Notes: generated by a model not told the origin, from the sequence alone. Positions 52,970-62,146 are shown, counted from the stretch's first letter. The stretch: DNA of 64,000 nucleotides from CAZJRQ01 sp964548535 (GCA_964548535.1 CAZJRQ010000001.1:62001-126000); one strand, 5' to 3'. Numbers and translations: made by a program.

Positions 52970-54163
52970 ATGAAAATTTATAGAAAAAGTTTTAATATCG
53001 TTTTGCTGACAGTATTTGTTATTTTTTGTGCTTTTTCTGTTAGTGCTGACGGTGGAGTAAATGCTCACATAGCACAGACAAAGCCACAAAATGAGGAGAA
53101 TTTACTAGAAGGAATTTCTTCTGAATGTGCTGTTGCTATAGAAACCAACACTAAAACTATCTTGGCACAACAAAATGGTAACGAGCAGAGAAGTATTTCG
53201 CACCTAGCAAAGCTTATGACATTATTTTTGACAGCTGAGCAAATCCAAGCAGGCAAATTGTCTTTAGACGATCAGGTGACTGTGTCAGCTCATGCAAATT
53301 CGATGAACGGATCTCAAATTTGGCTCAACGTTGGAGAAAAAATTACGGTTGAAGAGTTAATTAAGTCAATTACAATAGGCAATGCAAATGACGCTTGTGT
53401 TGCTTTAGCAGAAAAAGTTGGTACAAGTGAAGAAGCATTTGTATCCATGATGAATAAAAGAGCAGCGGAGCTTGGCATGAAAAACACTATATTTGTTGAC
53501 TCTACTGGAATTGACAAAAACACTGTTTCTACAGCTAATGATTTAGCTATTTTATCTGCTGAAATATTAAAGTTCGACAACTTGACACCTTATTTGACAA
53601 CATGGATTGACTCTGTTCGTGGTAAAGCTGTTGGACTTGTCAGCACAAATAGATTAATTCGCACATATAGTGGTGTAACTGGTTTGAAATCATCATCTTC
53701 TGTTGAGTCGGGTGAATGTTTAATTGCGTCCGCAACTAAGGGAGAAATGTCAATTTGTATTGTATTGCTTGGTACTAAAACATCTGATGATAAGTTTTCT
53801 GAGGCAAAGAAGATTCTAGATGGTTCTTTTGCAAAATATGAAATATACACCCCTGAAATAGATGAAAAAGTATATGAGGAAATTCCAGTAATCGGCGGCG
53901 AAGAACTTGCGGTTGGTGTCAATATATCAGGCTTGACAAACATTGTAATTGAAAAAGGCACATACAAGTCAATAAAATGTAATTTTACTAAAGCAGAGAA
54001 TATAAATGCGCCTGTTTGTAAGGATCAGGTTTTAGGAAAAATTGAATTTTCTATTGGGGATGATATTATTCTTGAGGGGAAAATTGTTGCTGTTTTTGAT
54101 GTAAAAGAAATGAATATGAAGTTTTCTTTGAAAAAAGTGCTGTTAAATTTACTGAATATATAG
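52970..54163 (+). CDS. DacF-like D,D-carboxypeptidase homologue with altered catalytic motifs
   Basis: 397 aa, with a signal peptide (about 1-27) and the S11/DacF layout, including MNKRAAELGMKNTIFVDSTG, and a C-terminal PBP5-C-like domain and final amphipathic helix. All three penicillin-binding motifs differ from consensus: the SxxK box reads SHLAKLMT aligned so His replaces the catalytic Ser; SxN reads NAND instead of SAND/SGND; KTG reads KSS (GLKSSSS). The protein therefore looks catalytically inactive and may be a structural or binding paralogue. ATG 52970 with AGGAGGG. Confidence 0.85.
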   Translation: MKIYRKSFNIVLLTVFVIFCAFSVSADGGVNAHIAQTKPQNEENLLEGISSECAVAIETNTKTILAQQNGNEQRSISHLAKLMTLFLTAEQIQAGKLSLDDQVTVSAHANSMNGSQIWLNVGEKITVEELIKSITIGNANDACVALAEKVGTSEEAFVSMMNKRAAELGMKNTIFVDSTGIDKNTVSTANDLAILSAEILKFDNLTPYLTTWIDSVRGKAVGLVSTNRLIRTYSGVTGLKSSSSVESGECLIASATKGEMSICIVLLGTKTSDDKFSEAKKILDGSFAKYEIYTPEIDEKVYEEIPVIGGEELAVGVNISGLTNIVIEKGTYKSIKCNFTKAENINAPVCKDQVLGKIEFSIGDDIILEGKIVAVFDVKEMNMKFSLKKVLLNLLNI

Positions 54164-54213
54164 AAATAAATTTGTGTAAATTACACAAATGTTTTGATGT
54201 GTCGTCAAACCTC

Positions 54214-54242
54214 TTGAAAAATTCACAAAAACATTGTATAAT
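54214..54242 (+). promoter_or_regulatory. promoter of pgi
   Basis: TTGAAA (54214-54219), 17-bp spacer, TATAAT (54237-54242), 43 nt before the ATG. Confidence 0.8.
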
Positions 54243-54284
54243 TTAATTGTGCAATTTTTAATACTGAAAGGATTTGATGAATTA

Positions 54285-55616
54285 ATGGCTATCAAATTAA
54301 ATTCAAAATATTTGGCGCCTTTTATTAAGGACCACGAATTGGCAGCTATCGCTCCTGCCGTAACAAGTGCACACAATACTCTATCTGCAAAATCTGGCTT
54401 AGGCAATGATTTTTTGGGTTGGGTTGACTTGCCTGTAAGTTATGACAAAGATGAGTTTGAAAGAATAAAATCTTCTGCAAAATATATCAAAGAGAATGCT
54501 GATATTCTAATTGTAATAGGTATTGGCGGTTCATACTTGGGTGCTAGAGCAGCAATTGAACTTTTGAAATCTCCTTTTTACAACAATCAAAAAAAGGATA
54601 CTCCTGACATTTATTTTGTGGGAAATAATATTAGTCCAACTTATTTAAATGAGATTCTTTCTATATGTGATGGCAAAGATATCTGCGTTAATGTAATTTC
54701 TAAATCGGGCACTACTACTGAGCCTGCACTTGCTTTTAGAATTTTCAAAAAGCTTGTTGAAGATAAGTACGGAAAAGATGAAGCAAAAAATAGAATTTTC
54801 GCTACAACTGACGCGTCTAAAGGTACTTTAAAGGACCTTTCTAACACCGAAGGATATGAAACTTTCGTTATTGCTGATGACATTGGCGGACGTTTTTCAG
54901 TATTGACTGCTGTTGGTCTTTTGCCAATTGCTGTTGCTGGATGTGATATCGATAAAATTATGGCTGGTGCTGCGTCTGCCCGCGAAAAATATTCTAAAGA
55001 CGATGGCAACGATTGCTACACTTATGCGGCTCTTAGAAACATTCTTTATAATAAAGGCAAAAATGTTGAGATGCTTGTGACTTATGATCAAAGTTTTACT
55101 ATGATGAATGAGTGGTGGAAGCAGTTGTTTGGCGAGAGTGAGGGTAAAGATAACAAGGGAATTTTCCCAGCATCTGCGGTTTTTTCAACTGATTTACATT
55201 CACTTGGTCAGTATATTCAGGACGGTTCTAGGATTTTATTTGAGACTGTTGTTGATATTAAGACTCCTAAACAGGACTTTTTCCTTGAAAATGATGCTGA
55301 TAATCTGGACGGCTTAAACTTCTTGACTAACCAGAACATGTCAGTTGTTAATCAAAAGGCTTATCAGGGCACTATACTTGCCCACACTGAGGGTGGTGTT
55401 CCTAATATTGTTCTTGAAGTTGATGCTTTAGATGAGGAGAATTTCGGCGAATTAGTTTATTTCTTCGAAAAATCTTGTGCAATTTCAGGATATATGCTTG
55501 GAGTTAATCCGTTTAATCAGCCTGGTGTTGAGGATTATAAAAAGAATATGTTTGCACTTCTTGGCAAACCTGGCTATGAAGAGCAGAAGGCTGAGCTTGA
55601 GGCTAAGCTAAATTAA
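54285..55616 (+). CDS. pgi: glucose-6-phosphate isomerase
   Basis: 443 aa. Interconverts glucose-6-P and fructose-6-P. SIS signature [32 protein letters not shown], the segment [16 protein letters not shown], and catalytic His/Lys region near the C-terminus ([16 protein letters not shown]). ATG 54285; the frame upstream runs into the promoter and is not coding. AAAGGA at 54266-54271. Confidence 0.96.
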   Translation: MAIKLNSKYLAPFIKDHELAAIAPAVTSAHNTLSAKSGLGNDFLGWVDLPVSYDKDEFERIKSSAKYIKENADILIVIGIGGSYLGARAAIELLKSPFYNNQKKDTPDIYFVGNNISPTYLNEILSICDGKDICVNVISKSGTTTEPALAFRIFKKLVEDKYGKDEAKNRIFATTDASKGTLKDLSNTEGYETFVIADDIGGRFSVLTAVGLLPIAVAGCDIDKIMAGAASAREKYSKDDGNDCYTYAALRNILYNKGKNVEMLVTYDQSFTMMNEWWKQLFGESEGKDNKGIFPASAVFSTDLHSLGQYIQDGSRILFETVVDIKTPKQDFFLENDADNLDGLNFLTNQNMSVVNQKAYQGTILAHTEGGVPNIVLEVDALDEENFGELVYFFEKSCAISGYMLGVNPFNQPGVEDYKKNMFALLGKPGYEEQKAELEAKLN

Positions 55617-55692
55617 AAGTATGGGGATTTTAAGTGGGAACACTTTTAAAATACAAGAATACATGTCCTAACGGACAGAATGGAGTTTAATT

Positions 55693-56097
55693 ATGATTAA
55701 TTTGATACCTGGAAAAAAAGGAACAGGCAAAACTAAAATATTAATTGATTCAATAAAGGAATCAGTTGAAAAGGCAACTGGGGACGTTGTTTGCATTGAA
55801 AGAGCTATGAAGCTTACTTATGATATTCCTCACAAGGTTAGACTTGTTGATACTGAAGAGTACGGAATTAACAGCTTTGATGCTTTCTATGGTTTCGTTG
55901 CTGGTATGCTTGCTGGTAACTATGACATTCAGGAAGTTTATGTTGACGGTATTCTAAAAATCGGCGGCAAAGATTTTGACGCTTTCGGCGATATGATTGA
56001 GAAGCTTGCTATGCTTTCTAAGGACATCAAGATTGTATTTACTGTATCTGCTGATGTTGAAGAGCTTCCAGCTAAGGTTCAGGCTTTTATTAAATAA
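55693..56097 (+). CDS. P-loop-containing protein of unknown function
   Basis: 134 aa. N-terminal Walker A LIPGKKGTGKTKILID, then a compact alpha/beta protein with DVVCIERAMKLTYDIPHK and a possible Walker B-like YVDGILKIGGKD. I do not recognise a characterised family. It lies between pgi and the DUF177-rpmF pair, with no closely coupled partner: the DUF177 promoter follows 25 nt after its stop. Confidence 0.72.
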   Translation: MINLIPGKKGTGKTKILIDSIKESVEKATGDVVCIERAMKLTYDIPHKVRLVDTEEYGINSFDAFYGFVAGMLAGNYDIQEVYVDGILKIGGKDFDAFGDMIEKLAMLSKDIKIVFTVSADVEELPAKVQAFIK

Positions 56098-56121
56098 TTT
56101 TTCATAAAATTAAAAAAGCTA

Positions 56122-56150
56122 TTGACAAATACCCAAAATGGCGGTATAAT
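56122..56150 (+). promoter_or_regulatory. consensus promoter of the DUF177-rpmF operon
   Basis: Perfect TTGACA (56122-56127), 17-bp spacer, perfect TATAAT (56145-56150). The in-frame TTG starting the promoter is therefore not a start codon. Confidence 0.9.
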
Positions 56151-56178
56151 AAAATTTGTGATGTTTGAGGTGCAATTT

Positions 56179-56625
56179 ATGGTTTTACAATTAAGACAGC
56201 TATTTGATGTTCCTGGTGACGAGAAAGATGTCGATTTTGATATTTCTTTTAAGGAAATTGACGAGGCTAGGCTTAATGAGAAGTTTGTTACACCTATTGC
56301 AGTTAAAGGACAGGTTGTTAATCGTGCTGGAATTGTTTCTTTTAATTATTCTTGCAAATTTACACTTTGTTATATCTGCGACAGATGTCTAAAAGAGTTT
56401 AATCAAGAGTATCAATTGGATTTTTCACATATTTTGATACAAAGCAGAAATACTCAGAATGATGAATACATCGTTTGTGGGGACAATGCTCTTGATATAA
56501 ATGAGTTAGCTATTTCAGATTTGTTGTTACAACTACCTACAAAGATTCTTTGCAGGCAAGATTGCAAGGGCTTGTGTTACGTTTGCGGACAAGATTTGAA
56601 CGAGGGTGAATGTAACTGCTCTTGA
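56179..56625 (+). CDS. DUF177/YceD family 23S rRNA accumulation protein
   Basis: 148 aa. N-terminal beta region, then a Cys set CYICDRCLKEF and a second set ending C-KGLCYVCGQDLNEGECNCS, typical of Gram-positive YceD. In most bacteria it is encoded just before rpmF, as here, and is linked to 23S rRNA processing. ATG 56179 is 8 nt after GAGG; 44 nt before rpmF. Confidence 0.92.
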   Translation: MVLQLRQLFDVPGDEKDVDFDISFKEIDEARLNEKFVTPIAVKGQVVNRAGIVSFNYSCKFTLCYICDRCLKEFNQEYQLDFSHILIQSRNTQNDEYIVCGDNALDINELAISDLLLQLPTKILCRQDCKGLCYVCGQDLNEGECNCS

Positions 56626-56671
56626 TTTAGAATAGCAGCATTATCTATTTTCCTAAAGAGGAGGTGCCAAA

Positions 56672-56854
56672 ATGGCAGTACCAAAGAGAAAAGTTTCCAA
56701 GGCTAGACGTGACAAAAGACGTTCTTCAGTTTGGAAATTGGATGCACCTGCACTTAGCAGATGTACTAATTGCGGTGAGTTGACTGCACCACATAAGGTT
56801 TGCAAAGCTTGCGGATATTATAAGGGTGTAGAGGTAATCAAGAAAGATGCTTAA
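56672..56854 (+). CDS. rpmF: 50S ribosomal protein L32
   Basis: 60 aa. MAVPKRKVSKARRDKRRSSV-type opening and the zinc-binding CTNCGELTAPHKVCKACGYYKG (C+ form, four Cys). AGGAGGTG site. Cotranscribed with DUF177. Confidence 0.96.
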   Translation: MAVPKRKVSKARRDKRRSSVWKLDAPALSRCTNCGELTAPHKVCKACGYYKGVEVIKKDA

Positions 56855-56926
56855 TCTTTAGATTATCGGCTGTTTATTAATAGCGGCTTTACCTCTGCTA
56901 TATGTTTATGTAGCGGAGCTTTGAGG

Positions 56927-56962
56927 GCAGAGGAGGATTCGCGTCCTTCTCTGCTTTTTATG
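56927..56962 (+). terminator. terminator after rpmF
   Basis: GCAGAGGAGGA (56927-56937) pairs with TCCTTCTCTGC (56944-56954), followed by TTTTTA. A second, weaker stem lies just upstream (GCTATAT/ATGTAGC region, about 56897-56914). Confidence 0.83.
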
Positions 56963-57208
56963 TTATATAAGCCATTTTAATAGTTATTGTAAATGTAATT
57001 ATTTTGTTATTAAATATATTTTTTGGGGTATGTTATATTTATCTATGCTTTTACTAAGATGTGTAAACATAAGTTTATTTTGCATGGATTTTTTTAGAAA
57101 ATATAATGGGTATGGCTTTATGGTTATGATAAATATTCATTATCATTTGAGCCTGTTCAATTTGAAATTACAGACTTTATGTCTTTTATAAAGTTAGGAG
57201 ATGATAAA
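56963..57208. other. AT-rich gap before der
   Basis: About 245 nt with no gene or strong promoter. One imperfect palindrome, TGATAA-N7-TTATCA (57127-57145), could be a metal- or stress-regulator site, but the match to a Fur or PerR box is weak. The der ribosome site begins at 57197. Confidence 0.4.
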
Positions 57209-58540
57209 ATGTCATTACCGTTAGTTGCCATTGTTGGACGTCCTAATGTGGGTAAGTCTACGCTTTTTAATAAGCTTATTGGGCAAAAATTGTCAATTGT
57301 TGAGGATACTCCTGGTGTTACTCGTGATAGAATTTATTCTAAATGTGAGTGGCTTAACCATGAATTTATGCTGGTTGATACTGGCGGAATTGAGCCTGAT
57401 TCGGATGATGTTATTCTTTCGCAAATGCGTCGTCAGGCTGAACTTGCTATCGACAAAGCTGATGTAATTATTTTGGTTACTGATATGCGTTCTGGTGTTA
57501 CTGCTACTGATATGGAAGTTGCCACTATGCTTCAAAAATCTGGTAAACCTATTGTTGTTTGTGTGAATAAATGCGATAGTGTTGGTGAGCCTCCAGTTGA
57601 ATTTTATGAATTTTACAACTTAGGTCTTGGTGAGCCAGTTGCTGTTTCTTCTGTTCATGGTCATGGTACTGGTGATTTGCTGGATGTTGTGCTTGAATAT
57701 CTTCCACAGGTTCAAGAGGAAGACTATGATGACGACGTAATAAAAGTTGCCATTATCGGAAAACCTAATGTTGGTAAGTCTTCAATAATCAATAATATCT
57801 GTGGTGAAGAGCGAGTTATTGTATCTGATATTGCTGGTACTACTCGTGATGCTACGGATACTTATGTTGAAAATGAAAGCGGTAAATTTGTGCTGATTGA
57901 TACTGCTGGATTAAGACGTAAGTCTAGAGTTTATGAGAATATCGAGCGTTACAGCGTTTTGAGAGCACTTATGGCTGTTGACAGAGCTGACGTTGCTGTT
58001 ATTGTTATTGATGCTACTGTTGGATTTACGGAGCAAGATTCTAAAGTTGCTGGGTATGCTCACGAAAAGGGCAAGGGCTGTGTTGTTGCTATAAACAAGT
58101 GGGACGCTATCGAGAAAGATACTCACACTATGGACGAATTTAAAAAGAAATTAATGCTCGATTTTAGCTTTATGAGCTATGTACCTTTTGTATTTATTTC
58201 TGCTAAAACGGGACTTAGAATTAATAAGATGTTTGAACTTGTTAATTATGTTGCACAGCAAAACGCTGTTCGAATTTCTACTGGTCGACTTAATGATGTT
58301 CTTTCTTACGCTACTTCAAGAGTTCAGCCACCTTCTGATAAGGGCAGACGTTTGAAGATTTACTACATGACTCAGGTTTCTACAAAGCCACCGACTTTTG
58401 TTGCTTTTGTAAACCGTGCAGATCTTTTTCATTTTTCATATCAGAGATATATTGAAAATCAAATTAGAGAAACCTTTGGTCTTGACGGAACTCCTATTGT
58501 TTTAAAAGTTCGTGAGCGTGATAGAAATGATGTTAAGTAA
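57209..58540 (+). CDS. der: ribosome biogenesis GTPase Der (EngA)
   Basis: 443 aa, two tandem GTPase domains and a C-terminal KH-like domain. Domain 1: GRPNVGKSTLFNKL, DTPGVTRD, DTGG, VNKCD; domain 2: GKPNVGKSSIINN, DIAGTTRDAT, DTAGLRRKSR, NKWD. Needed for 50S assembly. ATG 57209 follows AGGAG by about 8 nt. GTT/GCT-rich codon use is clear here compared with the B12 operon. Confidence 0.97.
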   Translation: MSLPLVAIVGRPNVGKSTLFNKLIGQKLSIVEDTPGVTRDRIYSKCEWLNHEFMLVDTGGIEPDSDDVILSQMRRQAELAIDKADVIILVTDMRSGVTATDMEVATMLQKSGKPIVVCVNKCDSVGEPPVEFYEFYNLGLGEPVAVSSVHGHGTGDLLDVVLEYLPQVQEEDYDDDVIKVAIIGKPNVGKSSIINNICGEERVIVSDIAGTTRDATDTYVENESGKFVLIDTAGLRRKSRVYENIERYSVLRALMAVDRADVAVIVIDATVGFTEQDSKVAGYAHEKGKGCVVAINKWDAIEKDTHTMDEFKKKLMLDFSFMSYVPFVFISAKTGLRINKMFELVNYVAQQNAVRISTGRLNDVLSYATSRVQPPSDKGRRLKIYYMTQVSTKPPTFVAFVNRADLFHFSYQRYIENQIRETFGLDGTPIVLKVRERDRNDVK

Positions 58541-58552
58541 GGGGGACAATTT

Positions 58553-59239
58553 GTGAATCAAGTTTTTAGTTTATTATTCACAATTTTAATTTCATATTTG
58601 ATTGGTAGTGTAAATTCAGCAATTACCGTATGCAAGATATGGAAGAAAGCTGATATACGCGATTATGGTTCAAACAATGCGGGACTTACTAATGTGCTTA
58701 GAGTTTATGGCAAAGGTCCGGCTCTTGTTACTCTATTGATGGATTTAGCTAAGGGTGTTATTGCAGTTGTTTTATGCAGATTTATGGTTACAGATGTTTT
58801 TGACGTTACTTTTTTCGGTAACGATTTATTTATTGGATATGTTGCGGGTATTTCAGTAATGCTTGGACATATTTTCCCAGTGTTTTATGGTTTTCATGGA
58901 GGAAAAGGAGTGTTGATTGCAGCGACTACGCTTATTGCTATTGACCCTTTAACCTGTTTATTCGCTGTTTCAACTTTTGCAATTATTGTTGCTTTTACAA
59001 AATATGTTTCGGTTGGGTCGATTGTTGCAGCTTTTTCATATCCGCTGTTCACAATACTTACACAGTCTATTAGACACATTGACGGTGCTTGGCAAAATAT
59101 GCTTATGGGACTTGCTATTGCTTTTCTCATTACATATATGCATAAGCCTAACATTCAAAGGCTTAAAGCTGGAACTGAGAATAAATTTACAATAAAGAAA
59201 AAAAGTAAAGATGATAACAATACCAAAGACAAAAATTGA
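58553..59239 (+). CDS. plsY: glycerol-3-phosphate acyltransferase PlsY
   Basis: 228 aa membrane enzyme that transfers acyl groups from acyl-phosphate to glycerol-3-P. Motifs SYLIGSVNSAI, DYGSNNAGLTNVLRVYGKG (here with a normal GSxNxGxTN core), and FHGGKGVLIAATT. Five to six membrane segments. GTG start 58553 after GGGGGAC. Placed between der and gpsA, the conserved Firmicute order, joining glycerol-3-P supply to acylation. Confidence 0.95.
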   Translation: MNQVFSLLFTILISYLIGSVNSAITVCKIWKKADIRDYGSNNAGLTNVLRVYGKGPALVTLLMDLAKGVIAVVLCRFMVTDVFDVTFFGNDLFIGYVAGISVMLGHIFPVFYGFHGGKGVLIAATTLIAIDPLTCLFAVSTFAIIVAFTKYVSVGSIVAAFSYPLFTILTQSIRHIDGAWQNMLMGLAIAFLITYMHKPNIQRLKAGTENKFTIKKKSKDDNNTKDKN

Positions 59240-59294
59240 AATAATCAAAGCTTAACCAATTTATAATTTTAATGATTTATAAGGAGATGGCAAT

Positions 59295-60299
59295 ATGGCA
59301 AAAATAGCTATACTTGGCTCAGGCGGATTTGGATTATCAATTGCTGTTATGTGCAATAATGCAGGACATGATGTAACTGTTTGGTCTAAATTTCAAGACG
59401 AAATTGATACTATTAAGCGTACTGGTGAACTTAAAGTCAAGCTTGCTGGAGTTAAGATTCCTGAAGATATTGATCTTACAACTAACCTTGAATGTGTAAA
59501 GGGTAAAGACTTGATTATTATGGGTATTCCTACAGCTTTTGTTCGTGACGTATGCGAGAGCATTTCACCTTTGCTTGATGAAAATTCTATTATAGTAAAC
59601 ACTGCTAAAGGTCTTGAAGCGGGCACACTTAAGACTATGAGTCAGATTATGGACGAAACTTTTCCAAAAAACAAGACTGCCATTTTGACTGGACCTTCTC
59701 ACGCTGAAGAATTGGCTAGAGGTATTCCTACTACTATTGTTGTGGCTTCTGACGACAGGGATGTTTCTTATTATGTTCAAAATACATTGACTAACGGTAG
59801 TTTGAGGATTTATGTTAACGACGATGTTATGGGCTGCGAGCTTGGTGGTTCTCTTAAAAATGTTATTGCTCTTGCTGCTGGTGTTGTTGATGGTCTTGGA
59901 CTTGGTGATAACACAAAAGCTGCTCTTATGACCAGAGGTATTAATGAAATTTCTGTACTTGGTGTTGCTATGGGTGCTAAGGTTGCAACTTTTAGCGGAC
60001 TTAGCGGAATTGGTGATTTGATTGTTACTTGTACTAGCATGCACAGCCGTAATAGACGTGCGGGAATACTAATCGGACAAGGTGTTTCTCCTGAAGAAGC
60101 AGTTGAGCGTGTTGGAACTGTTGAGGGATATTCATGTACTAAAAATGCTCACGAACTTTCTCGTAAAATTGGTATTGAAATGCCAATAACAGAGCAGTTG
60201 TATAGTGTTCTATTTGAAGGCGGAAATGCTAGCAATGCTATTTCTGCTCTTATGGATAGACCGTCAAGAAATGAGACTGAGCGAGATTTTCTTTATTAA
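59295..60299 (+). CDS. gpsA: glycerol-3-phosphate dehydrogenase [NAD(P)+]
   Basis: 334 aa. Reduces dihydroxyacetone phosphate to sn-glycerol-3-phosphate for phospholipids. NAD loop ILGSGGFGLSIAVM, TGPSHAEELARGIPTT, catalytic Lys region LGGSLKNVIALAAGVVDGLG, and GDLIVTCTSMHSRNRR. AAGGAG upstream. Directly follows plsY. Confidence 0.96.
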   Translation: MAKIAILGSGGFGLSIAVMCNNAGHDVTVWSKFQDEIDTIKRTGELKVKLAGVKIPEDIDLTTNLECVKGKDLIIMGIPTAFVRDVCESISPLLDENSIIVNTAKGLEAGTLKTMSQIMDETFPKNKTAILTGPSHAEELARGIPTTIVVASDDRDVSYYVQNTLTNGSLRIYVNDDVMGCELGGSLKNVIALAAGVVDGLGLGDNTKAALMTRGINEISVLGVAMGAKVATFSGLSGIGDLIVTCTSMHSRNRRAGILIGQGVSPEEAVERVGTVEGYSCTKNAHELSRKIGIEMPITEQLYSVLFEGGNASNAISALMDRPSRNETERDFLY

Positions 60300-60330
60300 T
60301 TATCGGATATAAAGAATGAGGTGCTTTTAA

Positions 60331-60726
60331 ATGATAAAAAAGTTTTCTTTAAAAACTGAACGTGAGGGATTTTATAATATTACTAGCTATGTTAGGCAAT
60401 CTATAATGGAATCGGGCATTAATGATGGTATTGCTATTGTTTTTTGTCCGCACACTACCGCTGGGATTACAATAAATGAAAATGCTGATCCCGATGTTGT
60501 GACTGACTTGCTTTTTGCTTTAGACAAAACTTATCCTGACCGTCCGCAGTTTAATCATGCTGAGGGGAATTCTGCGGCTCATCTAAAAGCCAGCTGTATC
60601 GGAGCTTCTGAGACTATTATTGTTAATGACGGTAAATTACTGCTTGGCACATGGCAAGGCATATACTTTACAGAATTTGACGGACCGAGAAACAGAACTT
60701 TTTATGTTAAAACACTAAAAGGCTAA
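60331..60726 (+). CDS. YjbQ/UPF0047 family protein
   Basis: 131 aa, complete. IVFCPHTTAGITINENADPDV, NHAEGNSAAHLKASCIGASE, and LGTWQGIYFTEFDGPRNR are the family motifs, with His residues that bind metal. Some members show weak thiamine-phosphate synthase activity; the true role is unknown. Ends ahead of a terminator. Confidence 0.9.
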   Translation: MIKKFSLKTEREGFYNITSYVRQSIMESGINDGIAIVFCPHTTAGITINENADPDVVTDLLFALDKTYPDRPQFNHAEGNSAAHLKASCIGASETIIVNDGKLLLGTWQGIYFTEFDGPRNRTFYVKTLKG

Positions 60727-60739
60727 GTAAATATATTTT

Positions 60740-60772
60740 CGGCTAAGCATATTGTTTAGCCGATTTTGTTTT
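60740..60772 (+). terminator. terminator after yjbQ
   Basis: CGGCTAAGC (60740-60748) pairs with GTTTAGCCG (60754-60762), one mismatch-type wobble, followed by ATTTTGTTTT. Confidence 0.78.
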
Positions 60773-60777
60773 CGGGG

Positions 60778-60806
60778 TTGAAAAATGTCTGAAAATAGGT
60801 TATAAT
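60778..60806 (+). promoter_or_regulatory. promoter of ahcY
   Basis: TTGAAA (60778-60783), 17-bp spacer, TATAAT (60801-60806), about 57 nt before the ATG. Confidence 0.8.
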
Positions 60807-60862
60807 AAAATGGTAAATACTAATTGATTTAATTAAAATGATTTTATAGGAGGACGTATATA

Positions 60863-62107
60863 ATGAGTCAGATTCGAGATATTAATCTTTGGGAAAGCGG
60901 TAAGCGTAAAATTGATTGGGTTAAGCAAAATATGTGCTTACTTAGAAGTATTGAAGAGCAGTTCACTAGGGAAAAACCTTTTGCTGGTAAAAAGGTTGCT
61001 TTGTCAATCCATCTTGAGGCAAAGACTGCTTATCTTTGTAAAGTTTTGGCTGCTGGCGGTGCTGAAATGTTTATTACAGGCAGTAATCCGCTTTCAACAC
61101 AGGATGACATTGCGGCTGCTTTAGCACATGACGGTTTAAATGTTTTCGCTTGGTACAATGCTACTGATAAGGAATATCATGAGCATATATCTGAAGTTGT
61201 TAAGGTTGGTCCTAACATTATTATTGATGACGGCGGTGATCTTGTAAATCTAATTCACAACGAGTATCCTGAGCTTATTGAGAATGTTATCGGCGGTTGT
61301 GAAGAAACTACTACTGGAATTATTCGTCTTATTGCTATGAATAATGCTAAACAGCTTAAATTCCCTATGGTTTTGGTAAACAATGCTAGATGTAAATATC
61401 TTTTCGACAACAGATATGGTACTGGTCAATCTGTTTGGGACGGAATTAATCGTACAACAAATTTGATTGTGGCTGGTAAGAACGTTGTAGTTGCAGGCTA
61501 CGGCTGGTGTGGCAAGGGTGTTGCTATGCGTGCTAAGGGACTTGGTGCATCTGTTATTATTACTGAAATTGATCCAATTAAAGCTATGGAAGCTGTAATG
61601 GACGGATTTAAGGTTATGAAAATGGAAGAAGCTGCTAAAATCGGCGATTTCTTTGTGACTGTAACTGGATGCAAGGATGTTATTACTGAAAAATCGTTCG
61701 TAAATATGAAAGACGGTGCTATTTTGTGTAACGCTGGACATTTTGATTGTGAAGTTGATGTTGCTGGCTTAAAGAAAATAGCTATTGACAGCAAGCTTGC
61801 AAGAAATAACATTGACGGATACAAGCTTTCAAATGGTAACTGGTTATATGTAATCGGTGGCGGCCGACTTGTAAATTTGGCTGCTGGTGATGGTCATCCG
61901 GCTGAAATTATGGATATGTCTTTTGCAATTCAGGCACTTTCGGCTGCATACTTAGTTAAAAATAGCGACAAAATTGACGATAATATCATTTCTGTTCCTG
62001 AGGAAATTGACAAATATGTGGCAAATCTTAAGTTGAATTTCTGGAATTTAGAAATCGACACTTTGTCTGACGAGCAAGAAAAATACCTGAATAGCTGGGA
62101 ATGCTAA
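60863..62107 (+). CDS. ahcY: adenosylhomocysteinase
   Basis: 414 aa, short archaeal/Thermotoga-like form without the C-terminal KPDHYRY tail. Hydrolyses S-adenosylhomocysteine to adenosine and homocysteine. IDDGGDLVNLIH, EETTTGIIRL, VNNARCKYLFDNRYGTGQS (catalytic Lys and Asp), NAD loop VAGYGWCGKGVAMRAKGLG, and CNAGHFDCEVD. No SAM riboswitch or SAH riboswitch is obvious in the short leader. Many Firmicutes use Pfs/LuxS instead. Confidence 0.95.
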   Translation: MSQIRDINLWESGKRKIDWVKQNMCLLRSIEEQFTREKPFAGKKVALSIHLEAKTAYLCKVLAAGGAEMFITGSNPLSTQDDIAAALAHDGLNVFAWYNATDKEYHEHISEVVKVGPNIIIDDGGDLVNLIHNEYPELIENVIGGCEETTTGIIRLIAMNNAKQLKFPMVLVNNARCKYLFDNRYGTGQSVWDGINRTTNLIVAGKNVVVAGYGWCGKGVAMRAKGLGASVIITEIDPIKAMEAVMDGFKVMKMEEAAKIGDFFVTVTGCKDVITEKSFVNMKDGAILCNAGHFDCEVDVAGLKKIAIDSKLARNNIDGYKLSNGNWLYVIGGGRLVNLAAGDGHPAEIMDMSFAIQALSAAYLVKNSDKIDDNIISVPEEIDKYVANLKLNFWNLEIDTLSDEQEKYLNSWEC

Positions 62108-62110
62108 TCA

Positions 62111-62146
62111 AAAAAACAGGGCAGAAATTATCTGTCCTGTTTTTTA
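62111..62146 (+). terminator. terminator after ahcY
   Basis: AAAAAACAGGGCAGA (62111-62125) pairs with TCTGTCCTGTTTTTT (62131-62145) with one G-T pair. Confidence 0.88.

Noticed and set aside
53590..53967. 125-codon antisense frame in the DacF-like gene
   Set aside because: Opposite a real secreted protein; no ribosome site and no recognisable domain.
59565..60044. 159-codon antisense frame in gpsA
   Set aside because: Asn/Ser-rich shadow translation typical of the complement of GTT/GCT-rich genes.
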